In this document: positions 61,535 to 64,000 of the stretch, one piece after another
Numbering within the stretch: position 1 is the stretch's first letter
Layout: the number at the start of each line of letters is the position of its first letter
Assembly: GCF_004298145.1 (NCBI RefSeq)
Contig: NZ_SCRH01000033.1
Coordinates: 1 to 64,000 of the forward strand
Direction: 5' to 3'
Length of the DNA: 64,000 bases
DNA from: Mycobacterium sp.
GTDB taxonomy: Bacteria > Actinomycetota > Actinomycetes > Mycobacteriales > Mycobacteriaceae
The notes under the pieces: model-generated
Database searches by the model: none
What the model was told of the DNA's origin: nothing
The model's input: the letters and a program-made list of their open reading frames with translations, nothing else
Position numbers and translations under genes: made by a program

Positions 61535-62221
61535 TCAGCCCATCGGGTCGGTGCTTGACCGCACCGCGTCCGCGACCGGGGTCGCCTCGGCCTCCGGATA
61601 AAAGGGCGGCGTCAACGTTCCCCAGCGCACGCAACTCCACCGCCCGTCGGTGATCGGGGTCAAGGCCACCGATTCGGTGTTGTCGAGATGATTGTCCAGC
61701 GCGAAGTCGGCCTCCACGCCGGCCAGCACCGCCGCGGCCAACCGGATCGCCGCGCCATGGCTGACGACCACGATGTCACCGTGGAAGCCGTGGTCGTCAA
61801 GGTAGCGCAGGCGGAGGTCGGTGAGCACCGGCACGTAGCGGTCCAACACGTCGCTGCCGGTTTCGCCACCGGGTAGCGGCACATCGAGCTCGCCGCGATG
61901 CCAACGGTCGTAGATGGCATTGAACTCCGCGACCGCGTCGTCGTCGTTGCGGTCTTCCAGCCGGCCGACCTGCACCTCATGGATGCCGGGTACCTCGATG
62001 GCGGACATTGCGAGCTGGCCCGCGATCACCGCCGCGGTCTGCGAGGCCCGGGTGGCCACGGAGTGCGCGAGCATCGCCGGGCGGCCCGACCCGCGGGCGA
62101 ACGCCCGGGCCTGGTCGCGGCCCAACGGTGTCAGCTCCGCGCCGGGCGGGCGCGTGTCGAGCCGGCGCTCGACGTTTCCGTAAGACTGGCCGTGACGCAC
62201 CAGGATCAAGCGACCGCTCAC
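61535..62221 (-). CDS. Histidine phosphatase, phosphoglycerate-mutase-like (Rv3837c-like)
   Basis: The 228-residue histidine-phosphatase superfamily member has the catalytic R9-H10-G11 in LVRHGQS, the second conserved His H155 in VVSHGAAIRL, and R58 in ATRASQTA. The family includes phosphatases and true mutases; this one is probably a phosphatase. The start is GTG at 62221, overlapping the pheA stop by 4 nt (GTGA); longer in-frame codons belong to pheA. It is co-transcribed with pheA. Confidence 0.9.
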   Translation of the reverse strand: MSGRLILVRHGQSYGNVERRLDTRPPGAELTPLGRDQARAFARGSGRPAMLAHSVATRASQTAAVIAGQLAMSAIEVPGIHEVQVGRLEDRNDDDAVAEFNAIYDRWHRGELDVPLPGGETGSDVLDRYVPVLTDLRLRYLDDHGFHGDIVVVSHGAAIRLAAAVLAGVEADFALDNHLDNTESVALTPITDGRWSCVRWGTLTPPFYPEAEATPVADAVRSSTDPMG

Positions 62222-63168
62222 CGCTGCGACCCCCCGGCGGGCTGTTCGGGCTTTCCGTGACGCACCCGCGCCAGCCAGCGCAACGCCTCGTCGGCGGGCG
62301 GCGGCAACGCTCCGGCGGGCGAGCCGGTGGGCCAAGATCCCAGGTATCTCACATCTGCACAACGACGATGCAGCGCCTTGAGTGCCTCGGCGACGGCGTC
62401 GTCGTCGATGTGCCCCACGCAATCGGCGAAAAACCGGTAGATGCCGAGTCCGGTTCTGGTCGGCCGGGATTCGATTCGGGTCAGGTCGATGCCACGGACG
62501 GCGAACTCGGCGAGCGCGGCCAGCAACGCGCCCGGCGCGTTGTCGATGCGCAGCACCACCGACGTCCGGTCGGCTCCGGTGCGGGCCGGCGGGGGCCCCG
62601 GCAGCCCGACCAGAACGAAGCGGGTGCGGGCGTTGGGTTCGTCGACAACACCGTCGGCCAGGGTGTCCAGCCCCCAGTGGGTGGCGGCCAGCGGCGAGGT
62701 CACGGCGGCGTCGACCCGGCCCTCGGCCACCTGCTGAGCGGCGTCGGCATTGGAGTACGCCGGCCGCAGTTCGGCATCGGCCAGGTTGGCGGCCACCCAC
62801 TGCCGCACCTGCGCCACCGCGACTCCGAAGGCCGCCAACGTATGCACGTCGGCGGCCCGGCGTCCCGGTTTGACGACGATGCTGAACGCGACATCGAGCG
62901 TCGTCTCGGCGAAGACCTGCAGCGGCGAACCCATGGCCAGGCTGTCCAGGGTCGGCGTCACCGAACCGTCGATCGAGTTCTCGATCGGGACGCATGCGTA
63001 GTCGGCGGCGCCGTCGCGCACCGCGTCCAACGCCGCGGAGGTGCTTTCGACCGGCAACGGCCGCACTCGGTCGGGCCGCTGTGCGGGAACCAAACCGGCG
63101 GCGGTGATCTGTCGCAACGCCGCCTCGGTGAAGGTCCCCTCCGGACCGAGGTAAGCGATGCGGGCCAC
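62218..63168 (-). CDS. pheA: Prephenate dehydratase
   Basis: PheA converts prephenate to phenylpyruvate in phenylalanine synthesis. It has 316 residues (321 in M. tuberculosis). The catalytic domain (1-190) opens with ARIAYLGPEGTFTEAAL and holds the conserved NARTRFVLVG region (Thr-Arg-Phe). The C-terminal ACT domain (about 200-285) has the GALL and ESRP motifs, which bind phenylalanine for feedback control. The start is GTG 63168. It is divergent from the iron-regulated gene to its right. Confidence 0.95.
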   Translation of the reverse strand: MARIAYLGPEGTFTEAALRQITAAGLVPAQRPDRVRPLPVESTSAALDAVRDGAADYACVPIENSIDGSVTPTLDSLAMGSPLQVFAETTLDVAFSIVVKPGRRAADVHTLAAFGVAVAQVRQWVAANLADAELRPAYSNADAAQQVAEGRVDAAVTSPLAATHWGLDTLADGVVDEPNARTRFVLVGLPGPPPARTGADRTSVVLRIDNAPGALLAALAEFAVRGIDLTRIESRPTRTGLGIYRFFADCVGHIDDDAVAEALKALHRRCADVRYLGSWPTGSPAGALPPPADEALRWLARVRHGKPEQPAGGSQR

Positions 63169-63225
63169 GTCCCAACCCTAGCGGCGCGCAGGACAGAAAC
63201 CCCTTGCGACGCCAACCCGTGTAAG

Positions 63226-63244
63226 TTAACTTAGGCTTACCTAA
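63226..63244 (+). promoter_or_regulatory. IdeR (iron) box
   Basis: TTAACTTAGGCTTACCTAA matches the 19-bp mycobacterial IdeR consensus (TTAGGTTAGGCTAACCTAA) at 16 positions. A second register, TTAGGCTTACCTAATCTAA, overlaps it at 63231-63249. It lies 14 bp before the start of the Rv3839-like gene, a position that would repress transcription when iron is plentiful. In M. tuberculosis this gene is reported as IdeR-controlled. Confidence 0.85.
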
Positions 63245-63258
63245 TCTAAAGGATGAGA

Positions 63259-64000
63259 ATGTTGTTACCGCTGAGCTGCCACGCCCCGACCACCGCCGAG
63301 CGGATTCGCAGCGCGTGTGTGCGCGCCGGCGGCGCACTCCTGGCGATCGAGCATGACGATCCGGTCCCCACGCCCGTACATCACCTGATGGACAACGGCT
63401 GCTTCGCGCTGGCGCTCCCCGTGCAGCGGGAACACGAGCGACCCGTCGCGGGATCCCAGGCGCTGCTGGAGCTGACCGATTACGCGCCGCTCCCGCTGCG
63501 CGAACCGGTCCGCTCGCTGGTGTGGGTGCGTGGGCGCCTACAGGAGGTGCCCGCGGCGGAGATCCTCACCACGCTCGACGCGATCGCCACCGAATGCCCG
63601 AATCCGGCCCTGCTGGGAGTCGACACCCCGAGGTGTGCGCCCTCCGGTGGGGAAGATCAGCGGTACACGCTGCTGCGGCTCGAGATCGCGTCGGTCGTGG
63701 TCACCGATGCGACCGGCGCGGAACCGGTCACCGTGGACGATCTTCTTGCGGCCCGGCCCGACCCGTTCTGCGAGTTCGAGTCGAGCCTGCTGTGGCACCT
63801 GGACACCGCCCACAGTGACGTTGTGGCACGACTGGTGTCCCGGCTGCCCGCGCCGCTGCGGCGCGGGCAGGTGCGGCCGTTGGGCCTCGACCGCTACGGC
63901 GTGCGGTTCCGCGTCGAGGGCAACGACCGAGACCACGACGTCCGGCTGCCGTTCCACAAACCGGTGGACGACATGACCGGACTGAGGCAGGCCATCCGGG
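63259..64000 (+). CDS. Rv3839-like protein, DUF2470 type, cut by the window end
   Basis: The gene runs off the right edge; 247 codons are visible and about 258 are expected from the M. tuberculosis counterpart. The N-terminus opens MLLPLSCHAPTTAERI, and the visible segment has the look of a DUF2470/HugZ-type heme-handling family (HHLMDNGCFALALP, LLEIT-like repeats). ATG 63259 is preferred to ATG 63253 because AAAGGA stands just upstream. It follows an IdeR box and so is probably iron-repressed. Function in heme or iron use is inferred only. Confidence 0.75.
   Translation, partial: MLLPLSCHAPTTAERIRSACVRAGGALLAIEHDDPVPTPVHHLMDNGCFALALPVQREHERPVAGSQALLELTDYAPLPLREPVRSLVWVRGRLQEVPAAEILTTLDAIATECPNPALLGVDTPRCAPSGGEDQRYTLLRLEIASVVVTDATGAEPVTVDDLLAARPDPFCEFESSLLWHLDTAHSDVVARLVSRLPAPLRRGQVRPLGLDRYGVRFRVEGNDRDHDVRLPFHKPVDDMTGLRQAIR

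Overview
The window is chromosomal DNA from a mycobacterium. It is GC-rich throughout and carries the arabinogalactan/mycolate wall-building locus in the order known from Mycobacterium tuberculosis (roughly Rv3788 to Rv3839). The DprE1 protein has Ala where most mycobacteria have the benzothiazinone-reactive Cys, a substitution reported in M. avium. The sulfolipid genes that lie between Rv3819 and Rv3829c in M. tuberculosis are absent. A slow-growing non-tuberculous species, possibly of or near the M. avium complex, is my inference and is not proven.

Layout. 1-1557: what may be the end of an insertion sequence, followed by a 13E12/DUF222-HNH repeat-family protein. 1650-18065: arabinan module on the + strand, with a Gre-factor homologue, a GtrA-like protein, dprE1-dprE2 (making decaprenyl-phospho-arabinose), aftA, embC, then embA-embB. 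A three-gene cassette (ArsR regulator, SRPBCC protein, DinB/MDMPI-like protein) is inserted between embC and embA. 18157-25818: an accessory block not found at this place in M. tuberculosis. It holds a flavin monooxygenase, a large LuxR/LAL ATPase regulator, two small proteins and a P450, then a small secreted protein, a GarA-like FHA protein and a decayed Crp/Fnr gene. 25829-46875: fadE35, then on the - strand accD4-pks13-fadD32 (mycolic acid condensation), a Culp6-type cutinase-like protein, fbpD and fbpA (mycolyl transfer), and aftB-ubiA-PAP2-glfT2-glf (DPA precursor and galactan synthesis). 47128-49872: erp and a peptidoglycan amidase-like protein. 49873-53168: a 58-bp tandem repeat, a Cof-type phosphatase and three tandem PlsC acyltransferases, the middle one frameshifted. 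53358-64000: a metallo-beta-lactamase/Rieske protein, an FAD oxidoreductase with its TetR regulator and a small membrane protein, serS, a membrane protein, a zincin-like peptidase, a small Cys-rich protein, a phosphoglycerate-mutase-like phosphatase, pheA, and the start of an Rv3839-like gene behind a strong IdeR box.

How the parts work together: DprE1/E2, UbiA and the PAP2 protein supply DPA. GlfT2 and Glf build galactan. AftA, EmbA/B/C and AftB add and finish arabinan. AccD4, FadD32 and Pks13 make mycolates, and FbpA mounts them on arabinan ends. The most interesting new material is regulatory. A shared dyad (GAGTAACC-type) stands before both small genes of the LuxR/P450 block. A perfect TGTGA-N6-TCACA site lies near a dying Crp-family gene. 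A pair of GACAAA-N2-TTTGTC dyads flanks a TetR gene. Several -10-like hexamers lie 6-8 nt before start codons, suggesting leaderless transcripts, including that of embA. All comparisons with M. tuberculosis are from memory of that genome; no database search was run.
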